Assembly (NCBI GenBank): GCA_036741795.1
Contig: DAINRO010000030.1
Location: 1 to 28,145 of the forward strand
Reading direction: 5' to 3'
Source: DATKKM01 sp036741795
GTDB taxonomy: Bacteria; Chloroflexota; Dehalococcoidia; SM23-28-2; RBG-16-64-32
DNA: 28,145 nt
Position 1 is the first letter of the stretch; every line of letters begins with the position of its first letter. This document shows, piece after piece, positions 7,322 through 14,506 of this stretch. A program made the translations under genes and the position numbers. The notes under the pieces were generated by a model, which was given only the letters and a program-made list of their open reading frames with translations, did not search any database and was not told the DNA's origin.

Positions 7322-8167
7322 TTGTCCGTTCGCATCGTGACTGACAGTACCGCCGACCTCGCGCCGCAGTGGCTTCAGCAGTACAAGATTGGCGTCGTGC
7401 CGCTGAGCGTCGTCTTTGGCGACGAGGTATACAAAGAGGGCGTGGAGATGACGCCCGACGTTTTCTACGAGAGACTCCCCAGCGCAAAGCCATTGCCGAC
7501 TACTTCCGCGCCCTCCGTCGGTGATTTCCTGGACGTCTACAAGGAGGCGCTGAAGGAGACAGACGAGATTATATCGATCCATCTATCGTCGAAACTCTCC
7601 GCTACTCACAGCGCCGCCAGCCAGGCCGCTGCGCAATTGGCCGATGAAGGTGCCCGCATCGACGTGATCGACTCCGAAAGCGTGTCGCTGGGCATCGGTT
7701 TCATGGCCCAGGCCGCCGGCAAGGCCGCGGCCGCCGGTGCAACTTTCGACGAGATCAAGAAGCTGGTGAAGAGCATGGTGCCGAGGATGCACGTTTACGT
7801 GGTGCTCGACACGCTGGAGTACGTACGCCGCGGTGGCCGCATCGGCCGGGCCCGCGCATTCCTCGGCAACATGCTGAGGGTGAAGCCGATCCTTTCGTTC
7901 CGGCATGGCGAAGTGCATCCCGAGGAGCGTGTACGGACGCGATCGCTTGCTCTGGACAGACTGTTCCAGATCGCGACTTCATACCCAAACATCGAGCAAA
8001 TCGGCGTCGCCTACTCCACGAATGCGGTGGAGGCGGACGAATTCAAACGCCGCCTGGAGGCGGAACTGCCGGAGCTGAAGGCCCAGGTAACACGGCTCGG
8101 GCCGGTCGTCGGCGTCCACGGTGGCCCTGGAGTGCTGGGAGTGGGCGTGCTGGAGGGAGAGAGCTGA
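7322..8167 (+). CDS. fakB: Fatty-acid-binding subunit FakB (DegV family)
   Basis: A 281-residue DegV-fold protein that binds one fatty acid and presents its carboxylate to FakA. The N-terminus IVTDSTADL is the family signature. Four residues coincide in number with the carboxylate-binding set I recall for staphylococcal FakB: Thr61 (PTTSAPS), Ser93 (SSKLSATHS), Arg170 (YVRRGGRIG) and His266 (VGVHGGPG). The TTG at 7322 is chosen because GGAAGGAGG lies six bases upstream, the strongest Shine-Dalgarno in this region. Adjacent fakA makes a working kinase likely. recG begins three bases after the stop. The acyl chain preferred cannot be told from the sequence. Confidence 0.93.
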   Translation: MSVRIVTDSTADLAPQWLQQYKIGVVPLSVVFGDEVYKEGVEMTPDVFYERLPSAKPLPTTSAPSVGDFLDVYKEALKETDEIISIHLSSKLSATHSAASQAAAQLADEGARIDVIDSESVSLGIGFMAQAAGKAAAAGATFDEIKKLVKSMVPRMHVYVVLDTLEYVRRGGRIGRARAFLGNMLRVKPILSFRHGEVHPEERVRTRSLALDRLFQIATSYPNIEQIGVAYSTNAVEADEFKRRLEAELPELKAQVTRLGPVVGVHGGPGVLGVGVLEGES

Positions 8168-8170
8168 GAT

Positions 8171-10681
8171 TTGGCGGGTCCTTCCGAAGGACTGCTTCGC
8201 ATACTGTCGCTCGAACAGGAGAAGAACTACGGAGATAGCGCCGTAGTCGGCGGCCTTGACTCGTACCTGCTCCGATACCTCCAGGAAAACGGAATCACCA
8301 CCAGCCACCCACTCTCTCGGGTGCTGCAGGCGCTGCCGCCCGGTGGTTATCGGGCACTGCACAAGATCCAGCGCCAGCGCGTCGTCGCGGAGTTGCTGAG
8401 AGCCGCGAACGGTGGAGCGCCAGTAGCGCGTGGGCGCGAGCCTGAAGCGCCGCCGCCACCTGTGCCTGCTCCGCCTCGGGCGCCCCGCGCAACAGCAAGA
8501 CCAACCAGGCCGCCCGCTGCGGCACCTCGCCCTGTCCGCGGCAACCTTGATTCGCCGGTGACGGTGCTCGGCGTGGGGAAGGCCGACGTGACCCGGTTTG
8601 GCAAGCTCCGGCAGCAGGTGTTCACGGTGCGCGATCTCCTCTACTACTTTCCGCGTGACTACCACGACTACTCCGAGGCTCGGAAGATCTCGGACCTTGT
8701 CATCGACGAGGAGCAGACGGTGATCGGCACCGTCTTTTCGAGTGGGCAGAAATCGATCGGCCGCCAGAGGCGCAAGGCCACCGAGGTCATCGTCAGCGAC
8801 GGGACAGGCAGTCTACGTGTGATCTGGTGGAATCAGCCGTGGGTGGCGCAGCGCTTCCGGCAGGGTGCCAAAGTTGCGCTCAGCGGCCGGGTGACCGCGT
8901 TCCAGGGACGCCCGCAAATGGACGCGCCAGTCATCGAGCCCATCGACGAAGAGATGCTCTCGTCGAGGCGGCGAGTGCCAATCTACTCCTCCACGGAGCG
9001 ACTCTCACAATTGACGATTCGCGATGCCGTAAAGGCGGCGTTGGATGCCTTCTCCGACTCGCTCAATGACTCGTTGCCACCGGACATGACCCGACGGCTC
9101 GGGTTCTCCTCGGTAGCCGAGGCGATCCGCCAGGTACACTTCCCGGAGTCCGCGGACGCCGAGCGCGCGGCCATCGACCGGTTTGCGTTCGAGGAACTTT
9201 TGTACATCGAGGTGGGGGTTATCCGGCGACGGCGGGAGTTGCAGGAGGCCGGCGGCGCCCCCCGGCTTGCCCTGCCAGAAGAGGTACTTTCCGGGTACGT
9301 GGGATCGCTTCCCTTTACGCTCACAGGGTCCCAGAGCAGCGCCATCGACGCCATCGTCGAGGATCTTGGCAAGGAAACGCCGATGAACCGGCTGCTTGAA
9401 GGGGATGTCGGAAGCGGCAAGACGGCGGTCGCGGCGGCGGCTCTGTTATCCGCTGTGATCTCCGGCCACCAGGGGGCGATCATGGCCCCGACCGAAATCC
9501 TGGCGGAGCAGCACTTTCGGACGCTAACGACAATGTTCGATTCCCGGACGACGGCGCGAGATCGGGACGGACCGTGGTTCGAGCAACGAGCCCCTGGGTA
9601 CATCGCGCTGCAGCCGGAGTACCTTGAACGCCCGCTTGGCCTCGCCCTGCTCACCGGGAGCATGAAGCAGAGCGAGAAAGCGGCGACCGTCGCGGCGATC
9701 GTTTCGGGCGATGTGGACATTGTCGTTGGCACACACGCGCTCCTCCAGGAAGGTGTCGCGTTTTCGAGCCTGGGGATCGCTGTCATCGACGAGCAGCACA
9801 GGTTCGGTGTGGATCAGCGAAGCGCGTTACGCGAGAAAGGCTCGAATCCGCATGTCCTGGTGATGACCGCAACGCCGATACCACGGACGCTGGCCCTCAC
9901 TGTATATGGCGACCTGGACATCACGGTCCTCAGGGAGATGCCTCCCGGTCGGCCCCCCGTGAAGACGTTCCGGGTGCTGCCTGCCCGCCGCGACGAGGCG
10001 TTTGACCTGGCCAGGAGGAAGATCGCGGAAGGCCGCCAGGCGTACGTCATTTGCCCGCTGGTGGAGGAGTCCAGCGCCATTGAAGTACGCGCAGCCACCC
10101 AGGAGTTCGAGCGGTTGTCGCGCGATGTGTTCCCGGACCTTCGCCTTGGTTTGCTGCATGGCCGAATGTCCGCGAAAGACAAAGACGCGACGATGATCGC
10201 CTTCCGCGACCACGAGATCGACGTGCTGGTGTCAACCGCGGTGGTCGAAGTGGGCGTGGACGTGCCGAACGCAACCGTGATCCTTATCGAAGGCGCCGAG
10301 CGCTTTGGCCTCTCGCAGCTTCACCAGTTCCGCGGCCGTGTCAGGCGCAGCAGCGAGCAGGCGTTTTGCTTTCTCCTGACGGATAGCCCCACCCCGGAAA
10401 ACCAGGAGCGGTTGCGGATCATGGAGTCCACTGACAACGGCTTCGAGCTGGCCGAGGCGGACCTTGCGATTCGCGGCCCCGGCGAATATTTCGGCACGCG
10501 GCAGTCCGGGATGCCTGATCTGCGCGTTGCCAGCCTCTCCAACGTGCAAATGATTGAGGCGGCCCGGAAAGAGGCGATGCTGGTGCTGGAACGTGACCCG
10601 GAATTGAAGGCCCCAGAGCATCGGGCTATCGCGGTGCGGGTGAGCGAACTGTGGGACCAGGTTACGTCGGAAGTGTCCTAG
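8171..10681 (+). CDS. recG: ATP-dependent DNA helicase RecG
   Basis: An 836-residue fork-remodelling helicase, about 140 residues longer than E. coli RecG. An N-terminal helical domain (1-80) of the kind found in several deep-branching bacteria is joined by a Pro/Ala/Arg-rich linker (88-123) to the wedge OB domain (about 125-260). The helicase core has Walker A GDVGSGKT (411-418), APTEILAEQH (439-448), DEQHRFG (540-546), TATPIPRT (566-573) and QLHQFRGRVRR. Some 35 residues (about 455-490) are inserted between motifs Ia and Ib compared with E. coli. The TTG at 8171 lies three bases after fakB and has a GGAGGGAGAG stretch upstream, implying coupled translation. The fakA-recG association is known from Firmicutes. 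Confidence 0.97.
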   Translation: MAGPSEGLLRILSLEQEKNYGDSAVVGGLDSYLLRYLQENGITTSHPLSRVLQALPPGGYRALHKIQRQRVVAELLRAANGGAPVARGREPEAPPPPVPAPPRAPRATARPTRPPAAAPRPVRGNLDSPVTVLGVGKADVTRFGKLRQQVFTVRDLLYYFPRDYHDYSEARKISDLVIDEEQTVIGTVFSSGQKSIGRQRRKATEVIVSDGTGSLRVIWWNQPWVAQRFRQGAKVALSGRVTAFQGRPQMDAPVIEPIDEEMLSSRRRVPIYSSTERLSQLTIRDAVKAALDAFSDSLNDSLPPDMTRRLGFSSVAEAIRQVHFPESADAERAAIDRFAFEELLYIEVGVIRRRRELQEAGGAPRLALPEEVLSGYVGSLPFTLTGSQSSAIDAIVEDLGKETPMNRLLEGDVGSGKTAVAAAALLSAVISGHQGAIMAPTEILAEQHFRTLTTMFDSRTTARDRDGPWFEQRAPGYIALQPEYLERPLGLALLTGSMKQSEKAATVAAIVSGDVDIVVGTHALLQEGVAFSSLGIAVIDEQHRFGVDQRSALREKGSNPHVLVMTATPIPRTLALTVYGDLDITVLREMPPGRPPVKTFRVLPARRDEAFDLARRKIAEGRQAYVICPLVEESSAIEVRAATQEFERLSRDVFPDLRLGLLHGRMSAKDKDATMIAFRDHEIDVLVSTAVVEVGVDVPNATVILIEGAERFGLSQLHQFRGRVRRSSEQAFCFLLTDSPTPENQERLRIMESTDNGFELAEADLAIRGPGEYFGTRQSGMPDLRVASLSNVQMIEAARKEAMLVLERDPELKAPEHRAIAVRVSELWDQVTSEVS

Positions 10682-10713
10682 CACTCCGTTCGTTCACGCG
10701 CTAGACTTTAGCC

Positions 10714-10758
10714 CTGAAGCCGTCCCCACCCAGGGGGCGGTATCTGTTTTCAGACTGA
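10714..10758 (+). other. Possible 14-codon CTG-initiated leader ORF before argS
   Basis: TAGACT (10702-10707) resembles a -10 box and is followed six bases later by CTG at 10714. From there an open frame of 14 codons, including two Arg codons (AGG, CGG), runs to a TGA that overlaps the argS ATG as TGATG. The terminator-like hairpin lies inside this frame. This could be a leader peptide coupling or attenuating argS, but CTG initiation is rare and the arrangement may be accidental. Confidence 0.15.
10720..10750 (+). terminator. Hairpin with T-rich tail between recG and argS
   Basis: CCGTCCCC (10720-10727) pairs with GGGGGCGG (10733-10740), eight pairs including one G-T, around a 5-base loop. 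The T-rich stretch TATCTGTTTT (10741-10750) follows. This looks like an intrinsic terminator for the fakA-fakB-recG unit. It ends only seven bases before the argS ATG, so any argS transcript starting upstream must read through it. Confidence 0.6.
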
Positions 10759-12431
10759 TGATGATCAAGGACGAGATCGCCACCATCCTGGCAGCGGCGG
10801 TGACCGCCGCACAGGGTCAGGGCACGCTCCCCGCGGTGCCCGTTCCTCACACGCCAATAGAGCGCCCGCAGAGGCCCGAGCATGGCGACTACGCGAGCAG
10901 CCTGCCGATGCGGTTGGCGCGCGCGGCGAGCATGCCCCCGCTGAAAATCGCCGAAGCGATCGTGGACCAACTGAACAGAGCCGCCGAGTCGGATGACAGG
11001 CTGGAAGAGGTCTACGCCGCTCCGCCCGGCTTCATCAACTTCCGGCTTGCGCCAGCGTGGCTCGCCACCCAGGTGGAGGAGATCGCGAAGTCCGGCCCAC
11101 AATTCGGAGACGTCGAGGCCGGCAGGGGCCAGCGTATCCAGGTGGAGTTCGTCTCGGCGAACCCCGTCGGGCCGATCCACGTCGGAAATGGCCGCGGACT
11201 TGCCCTGGGAGACACACTTGCCAGGGTGCTGACAGCGGCCGGATACGAAGTCGAGCGCGAGTACTTCGTCAACGATGCCGGGACCCAGACGCAGGTTTTC
11301 GCAGACACCCTGTACGCCCGTTACCAGCAGCTCTTCGGGCGCGAAGTAGCGATCCCCGAGGGCGGCTACCCCGGCGAGTACATGTCCGAGATGGCGGTGG
11401 CGATTAAGGCCGAGCACGGCGACTCGCTCTTGCGCGACGCCGGGGAGCCGGCGCCAAAGGAACTGCACGACCTCGGTATCGCTACGATGCTGGCGTCAAT
11501 CAAGGAAGACCTGGCGGCGATCGGCGTGCGCTACGACAACTGGTTCTCGGAACGCTCACTCTACGATGGCGACCGCTACGAGGAGGCGATGGACGTGCTT
11601 CGCGAGCGCGGATTCGTGACCGAGCGGGAAGGTGCGACCTGGTTCGTGTCGACCTCCCTGGGCGAAGAGAAGGACAACGTCCTTGTCCGGTCCACGGGTG
11701 CGCCAACCTACTTTGCGTCCGACGTCGCCTACCACTACGACAAGTTCCACGTCCGGAATTTCGACCGCGTGATCGACGTCTGGGGCGCAGACCACCAGGG
11801 GCACGTTCCGCGCATGAAGGCCGCAGTCGCCGCACTGGGGCTGGAGCCGGAGCGGTTGGAGATCCTGATTTACCAGCTAGTGACCCTCAAGCGAGGTGGC
11901 GAAGTCGTGAAGCTCTCCAAGCGCGCCGGGGACATCGTGACCCTGCGGGACGTGGTGGCCGAAGTTGGGGCGGACGCGGCGCGCTTCAACTTCATTGCCC
12001 GCGCCGCCGATTCGCACATGGACTTCGACCTGGACCTGGCCAAGGAACAAAGCGCGGAAAACCCTGTTTACTACGTCCAGTACGCCCACGCCCGAATCGC
12101 CGGTATCCTTGGCCAGGCAGCCGAACGCGGACTCGATTTCGCGGAAGGCGACGTTCAGTTGTTGCAGGAAGAGGCAGAACTGGCGCTGATCCGGAAGATG
12201 CTGCGTCTTCCCGAGTTGATCGAGAATATGGCGCAGAGCCTGGAGCCGCATCCCTTGCCCTACTACGCGATGGAATTGGCGACGGCGTTCCACGACTTTT
12301 ACGAGAAGTGCCGGGTACTGAGCGAAGATGAGGCATTGACGAAAGCCCGCCTGAAGCTCGTGTCGGCCGTGCGAATTGTGCTGGCGCGAAGTCTTGACCT
12401 GATGGGAATGACCGCGCCGGAGCGGATGTAG
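10758..12431 (+). CDS. argS: Arginyl-tRNA synthetase
   Basis: A 557-residue class I synthetase that charges tRNA-Arg; the length is typical. The N-terminal Add-1 domain precedes SANPVGPIHVGNGRG, with HVGN (141-144) as the HIGH motif; the final Asn is common in ArgRS. YFVNDAGTQ follows, and the KMSKS counterpart is KLSKRAGDIVTLRD. The C-terminal DALR anticodon-binding domain ends in the characteristic APERM. Two adjacent ATGs (10758, 10761) could serve as start. No Shine-Dalgarno is evident, and the start abuts a terminator-like hairpin with a T-rich tail, which is unusual. The inositol-monophosphatase gene follows within a few bases. Confidence 0.97.
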   Translation: MMIKDEIATILAAAVTAAQGQGTLPAVPVPHTPIERPQRPEHGDYASSLPMRLARAASMPPLKIAEAIVDQLNRAAESDDRLEEVYAAPPGFINFRLAPAWLATQVEEIAKSGPQFGDVEAGRGQRIQVEFVSANPVGPIHVGNGRGLALGDTLARVLTAAGYEVEREYFVNDAGTQTQVFADTLYARYQQLFGREVAIPEGGYPGEYMSEMAVAIKAEHGDSLLRDAGEPAPKELHDLGIATMLASIKEDLAAIGVRYDNWFSERSLYDGDRYEEAMDVLRERGFVTEREGATWFVSTSLGEEKDNVLVRSTGAPTYFASDVAYHYDKFHVRNFDRVIDVWGADHQGHVPRMKAAVAALGLEPERLEILIYQLVTLKRGGEVVKLSKRAGDIVTLRDVVAEVGADAARFNFIARAADSHMDFDLDLAKEQSAENPVYYVQYAHARIAGILGQAAERGLDFAEGDVQLLQEEAELALIRKMLRLPELIENMAQSLEPHPLPYYAMELATAFHDFYEKCRVLSEDEALTKARLKLVSAVRIVLARSLDLMGMTAPERM

Positions 12432-12435
12432 TCCG

Positions 12436-13260
12436 CTGGACCTGCCCGTTTCGGCCACCGGGCAATCGGCCGTCGAAGTAGCGCGTGCTGCCGCGGCCGC
12501 GGCGAGTGAGATCGCACTCGCCCGCTTCGCGACGCTAAGGCGGGGCGATCCAGTCGAAAAAACCGCGAAGGGCCGCGGCAACTACGTGACGGATACGGAC
12601 CTGGCCTGCGAGGAAGCGATCCTCGGTGTGATCAGGGACGCCTTTCCCGAGGCAAGGATTCTCTCCGAGGAGACGTCGCCGGAGGTGGCCGATTGGGATC
12701 AAGGCTGGCTATGGGTCGTCGATCCGATAGACGGCACTTCGAACTTCGCCCGCGGCATCCCGTCGTTCGTCGTCAACATTGCTCTCTGCTTCGACGGCGA
12801 ACCCGTGCTGGGTTTGACCCACCAGCCTGCGACCGGCGATGAGTTCCTGGCCGTTCGAGGCCGGGGTTTGCTCGTGAACGGCGAAGAGTCCCGGGTGTCG
12901 CCCGTCGAATCCCTGGCGGAGGCGCTAATGGGGATGGGCATGGGCTACCAATACGACCGCGCGAAGTTGATGCTGGGGTTGCTGGCGGATCTTTGGCCGG
13001 CCGTCCAAATGATGCAAAACATCGGCACGGCGGCACTCGGCATGGCCTACGCTGCGAGCGGCCGCTTCGACCTGTACTTCCACAGCTACCTTTTTCCCTG
13101 GGACGTCGCGCCGGGGATCGTCCAGGTGCGCGAGGCGGGAGGCCTCGTCCTCGATCGCGACGGTGCAGAGGCGACTATTTACAGCGAAGGGTTCATCGCC
13201 GGTGCGCCGGGTCCGGTAAAGGGGCTTGCAGGGGCAACAGCGGGCCGTACGTGGCGCTGA
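12436..13260 (+). CDS. Inositol monophosphatase family protein, apparent CTG start
   Basis: A 274-residue Mg-dependent phosphatase when read from CTG 12436. Acid motifs are SEET (Glu78/79), the signature WVVDPIDGTSNF (Asp96, Asp99) and PWDVAPGIVQVREAGG (Asp223). The first canonical start codon in frame is the GTG at 12586, which encodes the Val of the conserved KGRGNYVTDTD. Starting there would remove the helix AVEVARAAAAAASEIALARF, which is clearly coding and family-like. The frame is open back to a TGA at 12409 but holds no ATG, GTG or TTG before 12586, so CTG at 12436 or 12442, shortly after the argS stop, is the likely start. Substrate could be inositol phosphate, histidinol phosphate, fructose bisphosphate or PAP. 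It converges on the cyclase gene. Confidence 0.85.
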   Translation: MDLPVSATGQSAVEVARAAAAAASEIALARFATLRRGDPVEKTAKGRGNYVTDTDLACEEAILGVIRDAFPEARILSEETSPEVADWDQGWLWVVDPIDGTSNFARGIPSFVVNIALCFDGEPVLGLTHQPATGDEFLAVRGRGLLVNGEESRVSPVESLAEALMGMGMGYQYDRAKLMLGLLADLWPAVQMMQNIGTAALGMAYAASGRFDLYFHSYLFPWDVAPGIVQVREAGGLVLDRDGAEATIYSEGFIAGAPGPVKGLAGATAGRTWR

Positions 13261-13263
13261 CGG

Positions 13264-13800
13264 TCACAGCCTGACGGCGCGGTAGAGCGTGACGGCGTCG
13301 GGGATGCCCTTCATAACGACGGGGCCGACTTCATCGAAGTAGACGTCATCCAACTCGCTTGTCAGCTTCTCAGTGCACGCCTGCGAAACGAGGACCTCTC
13401 CGGACTGGGCGAGATCGACAATGCGTGCCGCGACATTGACATCGTGACCAATCAGGTCGTCGCCGCGCAGCAGCGGGCGGCCATAGTTGATGCCGATGCG
13501 GACCCACATTGGCATGTCGTCTTCGAAGGGTAGCTCGTCGATTTTCTCCTGCAGGCAGAGCGCAGAGACAACGGCGTCACCGACGTTGTCGAACCACAGG
13601 AGAAACCCGTCACCGAGGTTCTTGACGACACGTCCCTTCGAGCCGATCGCGTCCCGAATCAATTCCTCCTGGAGGGACAGCATCTCCAGGGCGGCTTCGT
13701 CCCCCCGAATTGCCGTGAATTCGCTGAAGCCCGTCAGGTCCGTGAAAACCACTGCGCCTTCAACTGCGGGCGCCTTCGCGCGGGGGGTGGCCGTCTTCAT
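13264..13800 (-). CDS. Soluble class III adenylyl cyclase
   Basis: A 178-residue protein that is little more than one class III cyclase catalytic domain, converting ATP to cAMP as a homodimer. All residues needed for activity appear with standard spacing: metal-binding Asp21 (VVFTDLTGFS) and Asp64 (LGDGF), purine-recognising Lys60 and Asp115, and transition-state Asn122 and Arg126 (VNVAAR). Lys60 and Asp115 favour ATP over GTP. There is no membrane segment and no HAMP or other sensor domain. Its ATG overlaps the TGA of the upstream DUF4097-like gene (ATGA), so the two are translationally coupled. A perfect CRP-type site precedes that operon, suggesting feedback by cAMP. Its stop is three bases from that of the convergent phosphatase gene. 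Confidence 0.9.
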   Translation of the reverse strand: MKTATPRAKAPAVEGAVVFTDLTGFSEFTAIRGDEAALEMLSLQEELIRDAIGSKGRVVKNLGDGFLLWFDNVGDAVVSALCLQEKIDELPFEDDMPMWVRIGINYGRPLLRGDDLIGHDVNVAARIVDLAQSGEVLVSQACTEKLTSELDDVYFDEVGPVVMKGIPDAVTLYRAVRL

Positions 13801-14447
13801 TTCTCCCGGACTTCGACCGATCCAGAAATGGTGCTGGCCTTAATTTCGAAGTCGGAGCCCTGGGGACATTCGCAGTGAGTGCGTCCGGAGATGGTCCGGA
13901 AGCGTAGCCTCGGCGCCCGGCCTTCATCAACCAGCACCTCCACCCTGCCGGATATCGTTTTGACGTCCACTTCGTCTGCCCCGGCGGTGCCGAGGTCGAT
14001 GCTTCCGCTCATCGTGTGGGCTTTGATCGCGCCGACGACGTGGCCCAGCCTGATCTTGCCGCTCTTGGAGTTCGCACGACAGCGGCCGCCGCACTTCTCG
14101 ATACTGATACTCCCGCTAATGCTGCGCACATCGGCATCGCCGTTTGCCCGGGCGATCTTGACCTTGCCGGACACCGTGTTCACCTTGACCGATCCGACCT
14201 GGCCGACGATAGTGACTCCCCCGGAGATAGTGCCAACGGAAACATTGAGCCAGGTGGGGACCCGGATCTCGAGACTTTGGGACTTCGAGCGCGTTTCCAG
14301 GATGTGCCCGCCCTCAATGGCCTCGATTCGGCGCTCGGGTGGGTCAATCTCAACGTCCGCTCGGTCCTCCCCGGTAACGTGGACCTTCCCGGACACGGTC
14401 AGGACGCGAAGCCGTGCACCCTCGGGAATATCGAACCTTGTTCCCAT
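13797..14447 (-). CDS. DUF4097-like beta-solenoid protein
   Basis: A 216-residue protein built from about nine degenerate repeats of roughly 20 residues, each centred on [T/S]-x-S-G-x-[V/I] (for example TVSGKV, TISGGV, SISGSI, SKSGKI, TMSGSI, TISGRV). This is the pattern of DUF4097 putative-adhesin domains, predicted to form a right-handed beta-solenoid. Unlike many relatives it has no signal peptide or membrane anchor, so it is probably cytoplasmic. The ATG at 14447 has no Shine-Dalgarno; TAAACT nearby predicts a three-base leader. The TGA overlaps the cyclase ATG, implying a functional link such as scaffold or regulator of the cyclase; the function itself is unknown. Confidence 0.85.
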   Translation of the reverse strand: MGTRFDIPEGARLRVLTVSGKVHVTGEDRADVEIDPPERRIEAIEGGHILETRSKSQSLEIRVPTWLNVSVGTISGGVTIVGQVGSVKVNTVSGKVKIARANGDADVRSISGSISIEKCGGRCRANSKSGKIRLGHVVGAIKAHTMSGSIDLGTAGADEVDVKTISGRVEVLVDEGRAPRLRFRTISGRTHCECPQGSDFEIKASTISGSVEVREK

Positions 14448-14456
14448 ACTGGGTTC

Positions 14457-14499
14457 AGTTTAGCGGAGGCCGGAGCGGTGTAGTGTGACCCAGGTCACA
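14457..14499 (-). promoter_or_regulatory. CRP-type operator and -10 box of the cyclase operon
   Basis: TGTGA-N6-TCACA (14484-14499) is an exact match to the E. coli CRP half-site consensus; the arms extend to TGTGACC/GGTCACA. On the minus strand TAAACT (14462-14457) is a -10 candidate with predicted start at 14450. The palindrome centre (14491.5) then lies at -41.5, the classic position of a class II CRP activator site, and no good -35 is present, as expected for an activated promoter. It lies eight bases beyond the stop of the upstream dehydrogenase-like gene. It has no T-tract, so it is a poor terminator. Confidence 0.65.
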
Positions 14500-14506
14500 G
14501 CGGCTG

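Noticed and set aside
10682..10757. T-box riboswitch upstream of argS
   Set aside because: The gap is only 76 bases, with no T-box consensus and no specifier stem; only a simple hairpin with a T-rich tail is present.
14484..14499. Terminator of the dehydrogenase-like gene
   Set aside because: The palindrome has a loop of only two bases and no T-tract, and matches the CRP consensus exactly, so an operator is the better reading.
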